Assembly: GCA_963930755.1 (NCBI GenBank)
Contig: OZ005736.1
Span: forward strand, 237,240,142-237,304,141
Source of the DNA: Eudasyphora cyanicolor
Lineage: Eukaryota; Arthropoda; Insecta; Diptera; Muscidae
Direction: 5' to 3'
Length of the DNA stretch: 64,000 nucleotides
Position 1 is the stretch's first letter; each line of letters starts with the position of its first letter. A program made the position numbers and the translations under genes. The notes beneath the pieces are model-generated. The model was not told the DNA's origin. It saw only the letters and a program-made list of their open reading frames with translations, and made no database searches. Below are positions 50,341 through 62,100 of the stretch, piece by piece.

Positions 50341-52160
50341 GAGTAGGGCTTGTAGAGACTCGGTCGCTGTAGTCCTTAAGGCCCCGCTTATGCTCAGGCA
50401 GGCAGTTCTCTGAACCTTTGTTAGTAGGTTGGTGATGGTTAGTTTGTTAGTTGCCGTCCACCATACCACAATTCCGTATAGCAGTATTGGACGAACTACT
50501 GCTATATATATCCAGTGGACGATTTTAGGAGGGAGTCCCCACCGCGACCCTACAGCCTTTTTGCAGGAATATATGGCGACGTTGGCCTTCCTTACACGTT
50601 CCAATACGTTAAGTCTAAATAACATTTTCCTATCTATAATTATTCCTAAAAATTTTCCACTTTCAGAAAAGACTAGATCTGTTCCATTTATCCGAGGTGG
50701 AGGGTCCACATGTGGGACTTTATTCATCCTAGTAAAGAGAACCAATTCTGTCTTGTTGGGGTTAACGCCCAAACCGCTGCTTCTGGCCCATCTAGCCAAC
50801 TTGTTCAGAGCCACCTGTAGGATGTCTCTGAGGACGTTTACGAATTTGCCAGTCACTGCGATTGCCCCGCCGTCCGCATATGCCACGACCTTGCAGCCAC
50901 AACGTTCTAGATCTAGCAGGATTTCATTCACCGCTAGGTTCCAAATTAGTGGAGACAGTACTACTCCTTGCGGGGTCCCTCTGTTTACAAACCTTGTTAG
51001 AGTTGTGGACCCTAGACATGCTGTTATGCGTCTTCTGGTGAGCAGACTTTGAATTAGTCTAATCAAACTAGTGTTAACCTTTAGATGTGAGAGTGCCGCA
51101 ATTACCGCATCTGAGTGAATGTTGTTAAAAGCCCCTTCTATGTCAAGAAATGCTTGAAATGCTTCCGAAACGATATCGTCCACCAACCAGTGACCACCCT
51201 TAATACATTTCACACATTTCTTATTCTTCTTTCTCAAAGAAGGTTTGTTTTTCTGTTTAACAGAAAACAAAAACGACGATCTCGAACTCAATAGTCAAAA
51301 ACAAAACTATGAAAATTCACAACGGATCGAAAAACAAAAACAAAAACAATGAGAAATGTCACCATGGTAAATTCCTTGAAGTGCAGGGACGATTCGATAG
51401 TGCTCACAAGTTCGTGCAGGGCTGATTCTGTAGACTTGCCCTTATTGTAAGCATGTTGGTTCCCCGACAGGAGTTTTGTATCCAGGTTTTCCCTAATGAA
51501 ATGATCTAAAAGTCTTTCCAGACCTTTCAATAGGAAGGAGGATAGGCTAATTGGTCTGAAGTCTTTTGGCCTAGTGTGTGATATCTTTCCCGCTTTAGGT
51601 ATGAATACCACTTTGGTATCCCTCTATCGATTCGGGACGTATGAAAGCCTGATACAGCCTACATAAATTATCTCCAGCCAGGGGATAATGTACTTTAACA
51701 TTTTCTGCATTTCTGCTGGAGTGATGCCGTCTGGTCCAGGTGACTTGAAGGGCTCAAAGCTATTAATAGCCCAGCTTATTCTGGATCTCTCAGTCCAGAA
51801 GCTAGCGACGCTCGCAGTCCACTCGCACTTTTGTTGGTCCTGCTGATCCTCGGGTTCGGTTACAGAGTTCCCCGGGAAATGTGTGTCGAGCAGTACATTG
51901 AGCGACTGCTCGCTGTTTTTGGTCCAGTTATTTGCCTCATCCTGTAAATATCCCACTGTACAGTGTGATGCAGATAATATCTGCCTCAGCCTAGCGGCGT
52001 CGGAGACCTTTTCCACTTCACCACAGAAGGTATACCAAGTGCGCCTTTCTAAGCTCCTTCTTATAGATCTTGAGTTGCTCTTTATAGGCGTCCCAATCAT
52101 TAGCGACCCCAGTAGATTTAGCCTTATTGAATAGCTTGTTGCAGGTCTTATGCAGGTCTT
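50340..52160 (-). pseudogene. LINE Y reverse transcriptase (dead active site)
   Basis: Reverse strand: RTWYTFCGEVEKVSDAARL, FEPFKSPGPDGITPAEMQ, IRLSYVPNR then a TAG stop (where copy 2 has Trp), DTKVVFIPKAGKISHTRPK, then a 199-bp insertion, FLDIEGAFNNIHSDAVIAAL, RGTPQGVVLSPLIWNLAV, KVVAYADGGAIAVTGKFV and VNPNKTELVLFTRMN, WGLPPKIVHWIYIAVVRPIL. The YADD box is YADG, losing a metal-binding aspartate, and GG of PQGG is GV. Confidence 0.9.
51153..51351. mobile_element. 199-bp insertion in the LINE Y RT, 7-bp target duplication
   Basis: AGAAATG flanks both sides (51146-51152 and 51352-51358). Copy 2 shows the uninterrupted FTMVAFLDTEGAF. The insert contains ACAAAAACAAAAACAATG at one end and GTTTTTCTGTTTAACAGAAA inside. 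Direct-repeat flanks without inverted ends suggest a retro-insertion of unknown parent. Confidence 0.75.
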
Positions 52161-52189
52161 ATGCAGGTCTCATAGCCGTTAGCTCAGAA

Positions 52190-53075
52190 GTCCACCATTG
52201 GGGTTTAGTTTTACCCTTGTACCTTTTTTTGCACAGGCTTCTTCAAGGGATCTATTGAATGATTTGGTGATATGGTTGACCAGATTATCCAGACCGGCTT
52301 TGTCATTCGGTTCGTACAGAAGTTTAGAGTTGAGGACTTTCTTGAAATTCTTCTCATACAGGTGCCACTTTGTCTTCCTTACATTTCTGTGGACGGCAGG
52401 TTTAGGCGCTTTTTCCGCGAGTTTGAACTCAATATAATGGTGATCTGAGAATGAATGGTCGTCCAGTACATTCCACCCAATAATTTTGTCTGACAGCCGG
52501 TCAGTAGCAAACGTTACGTCGAGTACTTCTTGTCTGTCTTTAATTGTAAAGGTCGGTTTATTACCTATGTTACAAATACTAAGGTTGGTAGTTAGAATAA
52601 AGTCAAGAAGCGAATCACCCCTATTGTTTATATCCGTACTACCCCAGATAGTATGATGAGCGTTCGTGTCTGCGCCAATAATCAGCTCGAGCTCGTCATA
52701 CGTTGCTTCTTCTACTACTCCCCTGAATAGAGCAGTCGGTACTACAGATTCATAAGGCAAGTAGCTGGAGACCACCCAATATATGCGATTACCGATCTCC
52801 AGGCTAGCAGCTGTTTGGTCTTTACCACTTAAATTAGTCAGGAAAAAGATACTTAGATCTTTCCTGGCCAAAATGCAGGTTCTTGGAATGCCTTCACAGT
52901 TGGCCACAAGCAGTTTAAAGTTGGGTGTCCTAATACCGCACACCCTTCCTCCCACTACGTAGGGCTCCTGTATCAGGACGATGTCTACTGCGCCTGTGGA
53001 CAGGCGCAGCAATAGATCCGCTGAGGCTGCTTTAGCGTGATGGAGGTTAATCTGTAGAATTCTTACCATCATTGG
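52190..53075 (-). pseudogene. LINE Y APE-type endonuclease domain (open frame)
   Basis: Reverse strand from MVRILQINLHHAKAASADLL (catalytic Asn): IVLIQEPYVVGGRVCGIRT (Glu), ELELIIGADTNAHHTIWGS (Asp/Asn), DVTFATDRLSDKIIGW and VLDDHSFSDHHYIEFKLAEK (SDH). All catalytic blocks are present and the frame is open for about 290 codons, ending GTRVKLNPNGGLLS, where it departs from copy 2 before the RT. The domain nicks target DNA. Part of a dead ORF2. Confidence 0.85.
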
Positions 53076-54130
53076 TAATTGACAGATTAACATCCACCCC
53101 GACAAGGGTGTTATCGAACTCTTCGTCCGTATCGTCGAGAAGCATGTCCCCGCCAGATGCGTCAAAGAGTCCGGAGACTCCCCTCAGCCTCTCTGTGTCC
53201 GAAGTAGAGCTTTTGTCCTCAGAGAAGGACGTTACATATCTTCTGTTAGAGTTGGAGTCACCAGAAATAATAGGCGTGGGTACCTCCGCACTTCCAGAAA
53301 GTGCCACGGTGGACAACTCACCTTCTGCAGTGGGAGCTATATCCTGCTTGTATATCTTCAAGACTATAGTCTCGAAGCCATATTGTAGGGTTGCACTCGT
53401 ACTTTGTATATGGGAGGTGGATTCAGCGTTTAGGATAAGATTGACCTGCCGCTTTTTACCATCCGCCTCACCCACCTTGCTGATTCTCCAATTATGGGCC
53501 GGCAGACCAGGATTGGAATCTTTTATTATTTCTAAGATGTCAGCCGGGTTGGAGGGCTCTTCTGTAACCCAGGTGATGGCTATAGGGTGACTAGGGATGT
53601 TGTTTTTTTCTACAACATCCAACTGGGCACCCGGCCACACCTCACCCGCTCGACTCAGAGCAGCCTTATACACGTCTACTGATCTGGCATCACCGAAATA
53701 TAAGAGCTTTACTCTCCCCTGATGCCATCCTGCATCTTTGCAGATTGGTGGTTTGCTCGGCATTTCTCTACGGACATCGAGGTAATGAGCCATAATGGCT
53801 GATTGTACATGACTCCATTTGTCCATGAGGATGGATCCATCCTCACTACTTCTGTCTATAACAGCCATCACTAGACTCTCCTTCGAGGGCAGGGGTTCAT
53901 CAGGTTATCTGATTCTTTTGACTTTATTAGCCGTTAACACAGCTGAATTTGTGGCTCGTTCAGCCGGATGACTGGCCTTAGAAGCATCTAAGACGCCTTT
54001 AGCCTAGGTAAGTGACTCTTTTTGTTTTTCGGTAAGAGCCGAAACCTCAACAGCCTCCAACTTCGTAAAAACTCTGAGCGCTACACGATGCTCATTGTGC
54101 TTCCGTTTTGACGGTCGGACATGACGTTTT
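53047..54130 (-). pseudogene. LINE Y ORF1 (DUF4780-like)
   Basis: Reverse strand: basic start as at 22119, EVSALTEKQKESLT (then a stop at 54005 and another break near 53905), ESLVMAVIDRSSEDGSILMD, GWHQGRVKLLYFGDARSVDV, AALSRAGEVWPGAQLDVVEK, EEPSNPADILEIIKDSNPGL, RISKVGEADGKKRQVNLILN, LQYGFETIVLKIYKQD, and an acidic tail DTDEEFDNTLVGVDVNL ending TAA at 53047. The 274 residues from 53871 to 53047 are open. The module resembles DUF4780. The stop overlaps the ORF2 start (MMVRILQ) in another frame by about 25 nt. Confidence 0.75.
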
Positions 54131-54477
54131 CCCCTCACGCACCACCTGTTATGAGTACTTGGGGGAGATTTTCACCATTTTTGGTGTGGTCGGCTTTGGC
54201 CAAGACCAACGGACGGACAGTCGGACGATTGGAGAACCGCGCTCCATCGGAACACGAAGGCATCCCCGTCAAGATAATTTATTTTTTATTTTGTCTGTAT
54301 TAGACCGTAATAGGTACTACGATGTAGGCCTTACGGACTTTGTACAGATTTTTTCTATTGCGTAATAGGTATTGGTAACTATCCGCTATGTGATAAACAC
54401 GTCCGTTCACTGCGAATGATCAGCAACTGATCTGCGTTACTGGATCAACTTTACCGCCCACGATCGAAGGACCCCGT

Positions 54478-54745
54478 CTAGAGACCTCCTTTTGTGTGGT
54501 TACGCTAGGCTTCTCCTAATTGCTGAAAGACGGCGAGCCATTTTCCTTTTTAGTCACTTTCACAGCGCTATGTTCTTCGGTAGACCCAACTCTTTTAGCG
54601 GCCTCCATGTATGTATGTGTTGGAGTTAGAATTGTCAGATTCATCCCATAATAGGTTCTGTCGGTTCAACTTATTCAGTTTCCTTCTTTGTGCCCCTGAC
54701 AGTCTCTTTGAGTTAGCAACAATTGTGATATTGTTTTCATTTGAT
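54478..54745 (-). pseudogene. LINE ORF1 N-terminal shard
   Basis: The reverse strand reads VANSKRLSGAQRRKLNKLNR and QNLLWDESDNSNSNTYIH, then a stop; a second frame reads MEAAKRVGSTEEHSAVKVTK. The basic 'RLSGAQRRKL' style is common at the start of fly LOA ORF1 proteins. GC content is higher than its surroundings. Assignment to X or another LINE is open. Confidence 0.45.
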
Positions 54746-54931
54746 GATTCAATTCAAATTTGACCAAAATAATATAACTCTTGGAGCTATTTTTCATATT
54801 TGTTATAGTAATTTAAGATATTACATTATAGTCTTAAGTTCTCTTTAAAATATGTAGCTAATAATAAAGAGTAATTATGTATAACGATTTAAAAAAGGCT
54901 CAATAAAACTTTAAACTAAACTAAACTTTCT

Positions 54932-55180
54932 GATATTTAAAGGATCGATTAAAAGCAAAAATCTATATGAGGTGATGTCTAGGATACATTCACAATCACG
55001 ATCAAAAATATTTCCATACCGTTTGATTTTTGAGAGCGTGTTATATTATTTTCTGGGGTTTGATAGACTTTTAAGTAGACTGATCGTGAATATTAAACCA
55101 ATTTTTGACGAACGCCGTATGATCAAACAGACAAAGCTATTTGTGAACCAAAGATTTTAAATACTTATAGATATTTTTAC
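54932..55180 (+). repeat. Family G dispersed repeat (copy 2)
   Basis: TGTCTAGGATACATTCACA, GTATGATCAAACAGACAAAG and GATTTTAAATACTTATAGAT match 37180-37370 and 37550-37600 in order. Confidence 0.5.
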
Positions 55181-55236
55181 TTTAAAAAAACTAAAAATAC
55201 AATAACACCTAACTGACAATGGCCCATACATACACG

Positions 55237-55440
55237 GACAAAAGCGCTGTTTTTGATATGTTTGAATAGATAGAAAATATATTTGGAACAGAGATTTTTA
55301 AATATTTAAATTTTATTTGAAAATCATTAAAATTCATTTGGAGCGCAGATGTTAATGTATTACAGCAAAACATGTATATTTGCGAACTAACTTTCTCAAA
55401 TAAAATATGTTTTTACCAACAAATACAATTATATTGTTTA
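55237..55440 (+). repeat. AT-rich direct repeat, unit 1 (unit 2 at 56375-56600)
   Basis: TTTTTGATATGTTTGAAT, AAAATATATTTGGAACA, TTTTATTTGAAAATCA and CTCAAATAAAATATG recur in the same order at 56375-56600. Confidence 0.65.
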
Positions 55441-55455
55441 AACTGGGCTTTTTGG

Positions 55456-55905
55456 TCAGATATTTTTATGAAGTAAATAAAACTAATTCATTTCATGTTT
55501 CACTCAACGTTTCGTTACTTTATTCCAACTTCATCAGGAGTAATTATTGAAAATCAATTAGTTTTACATTTTGTCACTATTAAATACATCACGACACAAA
55601 ATTTATAATAATAATTAATAAATAAAATGGTACATATTGCAGCAAATAGTAAATAAAACTAATTCATTTCATGTTTCACTCAACGTTTCGTTACTTTATT
55701 CCAACTTCATCAGGAGTAATTATTGAAAATCAATTAGTTTTACATTTTGTCACTATTAAATACATCACGACACAAAATTTATAATAATATTTAATAAATA
55801 AAATGGTAAATATTGCAGCAAAACTTAATACTAATATCACTGGATCTGATCACGTTATTGTATTGCGACTGAATATCATTTTATTTACTTCATAAAAATA
55901 TCTGA
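55456..55905. mobile_element. MITE-like element: 27-bp perfect inverted ends around a 176-bp tandem duplication
   Basis: TCAGATATTTTTATGAAGTA starts at 55456 and its exact inverse ends at 55905; 27 bp of each end match perfectly. Inside, 55472-55647 and 55648-55823 are two nearly identical 176-bp units (TTTCATGTTTCACTCAACG, CCAACTTCATCAGGAGTAA). The duplication overlaps the inner part of the left inverted end. No coding region. Confidence 0.85.
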
Positions 55906-57340
55906 GAGCAATTTTTAGTTATGCAAGGAAAAAAGATTTTAATTATAAAGAGATTTTAAAAATATTTTAATTAAATAATAACTTTGAATTACAGAAATAT
56001 TCAACTTGCTTTAAGTTTAAGGTATCGATATATTTTCTAAATGCTTAAATGCAAATAATAGTTCCAAATAAATAATATTATGATAGAAACAAAGAATTGT
56101 TTAGAATAACATTTTCCTAAATATATAATATTTGTTTTTTTTTTCAAATATTATATATTTGGAGTGTACCCTAAACATATGTATATTTAAAGCAGAATAT
56201 GTTTGAGACAATATACTAAAGTTTAGTTTCGCTCAGGCGATTGTAACGGCCTTAAAGAGTGGAGCTAGACCGATCGACTCAGAACCACTACACTGAAAAT
56301 ATTTCCTTCGTACTATTTACGAAACATTCTTCATATTACTTACAAAGATTTTTGTAAATTTCATAGCGGGGCAAAATCGCCTTTTTGATATGTTTGAATG
56401 GAAAGAAAATATATTTGGAACAAAAATTTTTAAATATTATATATTTCTTAGCAAATAAATTTTATTTGAAAATCAACAAAATATATTTGGAACACATATA
56501 TTAATATATTACAACAAATTATATTTGCTAACTAAATTTCTCAAATAAAATATGTGTTTAAATACAAATAAAATTATTAGTTAGGAATTTTTTCAAATAT
56601 ATTTTATTTAAAAAAGATTTCCAAAACTTTTGCTGACTTTTTCGAATTTCAGTTTTAATTTTTTCTTGGTTTCGAATTGTACCTCCCAGTTACGATACCA
56701 TATGCAAAATTAACTTCTGCTTTAAATCAATCATTTAAAATTTCTGAGTATTCCAAGCCAACATTAGTTGTCAATCCTCTAAGTACTTTTTATTGATCCA
56801 AGATTATACGATTTCAATTATTATTTTTACGAACATTACAAATATCTAAAAGAATAACTTTGAAATACTGAAAAATTTAACGCAATTTATGTATTAGACT
56901 CGTATGAGCTTTGTTCCTTTTTACCTACTACAAGTTACTAGTTTTACCATTTTTACCAGTTTTACTCCAAAAAGCGTTTCTTTACTCAAAAAACTAGTAA
57001 AAATAGTAGACAAATTTAAGAGAGAACTTTCAAAATGCCTTTCTCTTTTACTACTTTTTTACTAGTTTTTACTCGACAAATTTTTCCGAGTAAAAGTAGT
57101 AGCATTCAAAATACATTGAAAGTAATATAACAAAAACTTCAAATAGAAGAAATTTTTCTGTGCTTGCTATTTGTACCAGATTTCCGTTCCCGTACTTTTT
57201 CAAAATATGTTTACTCAGAGAGAATTTTGAATTATTTCTCTTTTGCTAGTTTTACTATTAAAAAAGTAAAGGAACAAATCTATGAATACTTAAATACAAA
57301 TAAACATTTGTTTCGGAAATAACAGTCACATTGGGATGTA
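55906..57340. other. AT-rich mosaic of family E-type and inverted repeats
   Basis: Includes an inverse family E piece (56143-56225), a CACTGAAAATATTTCC head (56288), direct-repeat unit 2 (56375-56600) and a stretch of TTTTACTAGTTTTTACT words in both orientations (56940-57110). No gene. Confidence 0.45.
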
Positions 57341-57495
57341 GACAAATATTTGTTCAGAACAAAATCTTCCCAAATACACAATTTTTGTGTGTACCAAATA
57401 TTATATGTTTAGAGCGTACCCTAAACGTATATATGTTTCAAGTCGAATATATTTGGGACAATATACTACAGAATCGATTTTTTTTCAGCGTGATT
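57340..57495 (-). repeat. Family E dispersed repeat (reverse, with terminal head)
   Basis: The inverse reads CACGCTGAAAAAAAATCG, TTCTGTAGTATATTGTCCC and ACGCTCTAAACATATAATA, matching 28804-28970. Confidence 0.6.
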
Positions 57496-57797
57496 CATAT
57501 TATGAAAAATATTTAACGAATTTACGAAGGAGTTTCTTAAGAAATCATCATAAAAGCTTCGTAAAATTATGTTCATAAATTTTATGAAAAAATTCTTATT
57601 TTGTATGAAATGACGACTTAACAATTTCGTAATTTTTGTGAGAGTAACATAATTTTAAAAATTTTAGGGGTGTACTTCATTTTGTTTTCATATCCGTATC
57701 AATTTCCAAGAATTTCGTTCGATAAAAAAGAGAATATATGCCAAATTTATCACCTAATTACAGCGTTCGGAGGAAAACCTGAAAATTATCCAACAAC
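57496..57797. other. Unassigned AT-rich interval
   Basis: No feature supported. Confidence 0.3.
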
Positions 57798-57947
57798 TGA
57801 AGCATATCCGCGAATAACGTTGTAATCGACAAAATTAAAATTAAAAAAAATGTTTCTTATAAATTTTATGTATTTAATTAATTACAAATTATTTTTGTTC
57901 ACACGGCGTTAATGGCGCTTACAACGTTATTCGCGATTATGCTTCCA
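57798..57947. mobile_element. MITE (copy 2 of the 9568 family)
   Basis: The left end TGAAGCATATCCGCGAATAA is mirrored by TTATTCGCGATTATGCTTCC. It shares TTACAAATTATTTTTGTTCA and CACACGGCGTTAATGGCGCT with copy 1 and is about 100 bp shorter. Confidence 0.7.
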
Positions 57948-58062
57948 CTGTTTATGTGCTATATATGTTATACATTTTAGATGCTGACAAGATTGCTTTG
58001 CTTTGATTACAACTACTAAAATTGTAAAAAATCGTAATATTTTCATTACGATATGAAATAAT

Positions 58063-58485
58063 TTCATACAAAATATGAAATAATTTCACACAAAATATGA
58101 AATAATTTCATTGATTTGAAATAGCAGAAGTAAGGAATAATCTTTTTCGTTTGCATTAACCCTTTCCTGATAAGAGAGAACTGCGCTTCGAACCGAATTA
58201 GAGGCAAAATCGGTCTAAAACCAGACGAATATTTATAGACTATTTTAAAATAGTGTAGGTGGGGGCATACAAAATATAGAATAATTTTATAAAAAATATG
58301 AAATAATCTCATAAAATATATGAAATAATCTCATAAAAAATATGAAATTATTTCATAAAAAATATGAAATAATTTCATAAAAAATATGAAATAATTTCAT
58401 AAAAAATATGAAATAATTTCTTAAAAAATATGAAATAATTTCATAAAAAATATGAAATAATTTCATAAAAAATATGAAATAATTT
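58063..58485. repeat. 22-bp AT-rich palindromic tandem repeat
   Basis: The unit AAAAATATGAAATAATTTCA is repeated about eight times between 58310 and 58485, with three earlier copies at 58063-58110. TATGAAATAATTTCATA is close to self-complementary. The array ends exactly where the BEL/Pao LTR appears to start. Confidence 0.8.
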
Positions 58486-58947
58486 TGTTCTGCGAAACCA
58501 CAGTGCAAGCAATCGCAGTAGCAGAAATTGTAGCAGCAATAGTAGCTGCGCCGTACCAGCAATAAAACATGCAGACATCTCATCGCCCACGCATCAGTAT
58601 GTTTATATATTGATATGTATATTCGAGTACATTGATTGCCGAAACTAGTTGTCGCTTACAACAATAAAATGCAATGCACCATAAAATATGAATATGAATA
58701 TTTCTAGCGGTTCTGTCTAATGAGATTATGATCATCATAATGAAGACGATTTTTCCCTTCTGTTTTACTTCAAAGAATTTGTTAGAATTTCTGTTTGGTT
58801 AGTTGTACAGTAACATCGAAATAAAGCAATAGCTATCAATCGTAAAACACTAGTAATTTTTGCGTTTTCTTTTTTTGAATCAGCCTATACAAGGGCATAG
58901 GCTGCAACATTTGAAATCACCTATAAAAAGGCTTATAGGCTGCAACA
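58486..58947 (+). mobile_element. Putative 5' LTR of the BEL/Pao element
   Basis: Starts TGTTCTGCG and ends GCTGCAACA, i.e. TG...CA ends, two bases before a primer-binding site. The length of about 462 bp is normal. CTATAAAAAGG near 58920 is a possible promoter element. The 3' end contains a duplicated TAGGCTGCAACATTTG. The partner LTR is outside the window, so the start is inferred from the change of composition and the TG. Confidence 0.65.
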
Positions 58948-58949
58948 TT

Positions 58950-58967
58950 TGGTGACCCCGACGTGAT
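58950..58967 (+). promoter_or_regulatory. Primer-binding site, complementary to a tRNA 3' end (probably Trp)
   Basis: TGGTGACCCCGACGTGAT begins with the complement of CCA. The remaining 15 bases match, from my knowledge, the 3' end of insect tRNA-Trp (ATCACGTCGGGGTCA). It lies 2 bp after the LTR end, as in retroelements. Confidence 0.65.
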
Positions 58968-59148
58968 TACGTCAATCAATTCTATCGTTGGCTATTAATA
59001 TCAATTCGGATATTAATTGAAGCTGATTTCGTCGTATTTTGAAATAAAAACTAATTGAGTCTTTGCTCGGTTTAAGATCAATTCGGATTTTGACCGACAC
59101 AAAATAATTAATTTCAATTATATATTTATATAAAGTTGCTTATGAACC

Positions 59149-62100
59149 ATGCCTGATAACAATGCATCATCTTCAGAAGGAAAAGAGACGGGGAAAGGAG
59201 CTTCTGATTTGTCCCTATGTTTTCAAAAGGTTGCGTCCATTGGTAAGCAGCTAGTGGACATTAACAATCGTCTAACTACGGACGAATTAAATAAATTGGA
59301 TGAAGCTGATTTATCTGTGCGCCTCGACTATGTTGAAAATTTGAACTCTCATTTCGATCAGTCTGTATCAATTTTGGAAGAAAATACTGGTGGTGATATG
59401 GATGACAACATTCGTTCAGATTTCATGGCATCCTATTTTGAAGTCAAGGCCAAAATAAAACGCAAAATTGGCACTGGTAACATCACTCGTACTACTCCTC
59501 AATCATCAACATTCCGGCAATTTTCTGTGGATGAACCTATAAGCATACGAAAATCCAGATTACCAGAATTAAAAATTCCCCAATTCAGCGGTTCTTACAC
59601 CGAATGGCCCGACTTTTTCGCTATGTTTACAACGGTAATAGGCAACGATATGGACTTAAGCAACATAGAAAAGTTCCAACATCTCCGTACAAGCTTAGTG
59701 GGTGCTGCCTTGGATACAATTTCATCTTTGGAGCCAACCGATACGAATTATGACAAGGCCATTGTATTACTCAAAAATCGCTTTGATAATAAATTACTTC
59801 TATTTCAGGGTCATATTAAAGAAGTTTTTGGACTCAAATGTGCTGATAAAGGATCAGCTTTAAGTCTTCGGCAGCTGAGCGATAAGCTTAACGCTCATGT
59901 GAGAGCTCTCGATACAATATGCACCAAGGCTCAAATGGCAGATGGATTCCTGATTAATTTAATAACCTCCAAACTTGATCATCAAACACAAGCAAAATGG
60001 GAGGAAGGACTACAAAACGATAAGCTTCCAACATGGGAATCAATGGCGTCCTTTCTGGATCGAAGGTGCCGCATGCTTGAAAACCTTGAAAACTCCATGA
60101 AGCCGAAAACTCACAATCAAACAGTGAACAAGAAATCAAATAGCCATGGTCGAAATGTTCTTGTTACCTCTGGTACTTCACATCCAATCTGCACTTTCTG
60201 CGATGCAAAAGACCATTATATAACAAATTGCTTAAGTTATATAAATCTATCGGCATCACAACGTTTCAAAGAAGCGAAAAGATTGAGCTTGTGTCTTAAT
60301 TGTTTAAGAAAAGGCCATAGGCTTTTGAAATGTAAGTCGGGATCGTGTCGTCATTGTCATATGAAGCACCATTCATTACTTCATATGGCAAACAACAACG
60401 TAGAATCGTCATTACCTACTCATCAACAGAGTTATGTCCATACCCAATCGTCAACAGCTCCGCAGTCGCCTCAGTCACCGCAGTCTCCGCAGACAACAAC
60501 CCAATCTACACTTGTTTCGTCCAATATAAGTTCCGAAATATTGGAATCTCCAGTTGGTTCTGATGTCTTGTTAGCTACGGCTATCGTTCTAGTAAAGAAC
60601 AAGTTTGGAATCTTCGTACCTTGTCGTGTAATTTTAGATTCAGCCTCACAGTTAAATTTCGTAACAACTCGTTTCGCAAACCAGGCACAACTGAAGGTAA
60701 AACCTTTGAACATTTCAATTTCTGGCATAGGAGAAGGTAGTCTTATAGCTGATAAATCAACGGAAATAACAATAAAGTCATGCCATAGTGATTATTCAGT
60801 TTCGTTTGTTGCTGTTGTTATACCATCCATAACCGAATATCAACCAAATGCAAATATCGATGTAAGTCAATTCAAAATTCCTTCCAACATTAAACTGGCA
60901 GATGGTGATTTTTATAAACGAGGACGAATAGACATTTTAATTGGCGCAAGTTTATTTTTTGACCTCATGAGTGTAGGTCAAATTCGTTGTGGAAACAATA
61001 CTTCAATACTTCAAAAAACTCAGCTTGGATGGGTGGTATCTGGTGGAGGAATTTGCCGTTCAAATGCAAATTCACTGGTAACCGCTTCTATTGATATGTC
61101 AAAAGACGAAGATGAACCTTTGGTTGATGTTTTGAAGAGTTTTTGGGAGGTAGAAAACAACTTCGAAAGAAATGCAAGCGCTATAGTTGATGATGAATTT
61201 TGTGAGCAACATTTTATTCAAAACACTGTTCGATTGCAATCTGGAGAATATTCAGTTTCTTTGCCAAAGAAATTAAACATAAATGATCTTGGAGATTCGT
61301 ATGATCGTGCACTCAGTCGTTTTATGAACCTCGAGAAGAAATTGAATAAACTCCCATTGGTACAGAAGAAATATATTGATTTCATGAATGAATATGCCGA
61401 TCTGAAACATATGACTCTTGTTACGGAAACCCCTAGAGAAGTAAAAAAGTACTTTCTTCCTCATCATTGTGTCCAGAAAGAAGACAGTACAACAACTAAG
61501 CTGAGGGTAGTGTTTGATGGCTCTGCTAAAACAACCACAGGTCTATCACTTAACGACACCCTTTACTCAGGACCAACTATACAATCAAAATTATTTGATA
61601 CATTGCTCCGATTTCGTTTTTTCAAAATTGCCTTGAGTGGAGATATATGTAAAATGTATAGATGTGTTCGCGTAAATCCTCCAGACGATTTGCTTCAGTG
61701 TATATTGTGGAGAAATAACTCAGAGGAAGATGTAAAAATATACAAATTGGATACTGTGACATACGGAACTAAACCTGCAGCTTTCCTTGCTATTCGAGCG
61801 ATGCATAAGCTTTCGTCAGATGAGGAACATTTATTTCCTATCGGTGCTAATGTTGTAAAACGTGACTTTTATGTCGACGATTTAATCTCTGGAGGAAATT
61901 CAGTAGAAGAAGTGGTTGAGATTAGAGAGCAGGTTACCGCTCTGTTGAAAAGAGGCAACTTTGAGATACGGAAATGGTGTTCAAATGATAATTCTGCTTT
62001 GGAAGGAGTAGCATCAATCAGCCGCGAATTTCTCTTGCAATTTCACGATGGCACCGACATAATTAAAACATTAGGTCTCGCATGGGATCCGAAATCCGAC

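Larger units (their letters stand above)
49530..54435 (-). mobile_element. LOA-type LINE Y, copy 3, nearly complete
   Basis: On the reverse strand: 5' UTR (54435-54130), ORF1 (54130-53047), endonuclease/RT ORF2 (53060-50340) and RNase H/zinc region (50340-49530). It is the longest LINE in the window. Disabled by a YADD to YADG change, a nonsense codon, a 199-bp insertion and a ~190-bp deletion. Its 5' UTR matches 21826-22118. Confidence 0.85.

Noticed and set aside
52198..52437. Antisense frames of LINE Y (also 49635-50138, 50429-51052, 53072-53590)
   Set aside because: They mirror conserved LINE codons on the opposite strand and carry no independent motif.
58310..58485. CRISPR array
   Set aside because: The 22-bp units are contiguous with no unique spacers, and the DNA is of animal origin.
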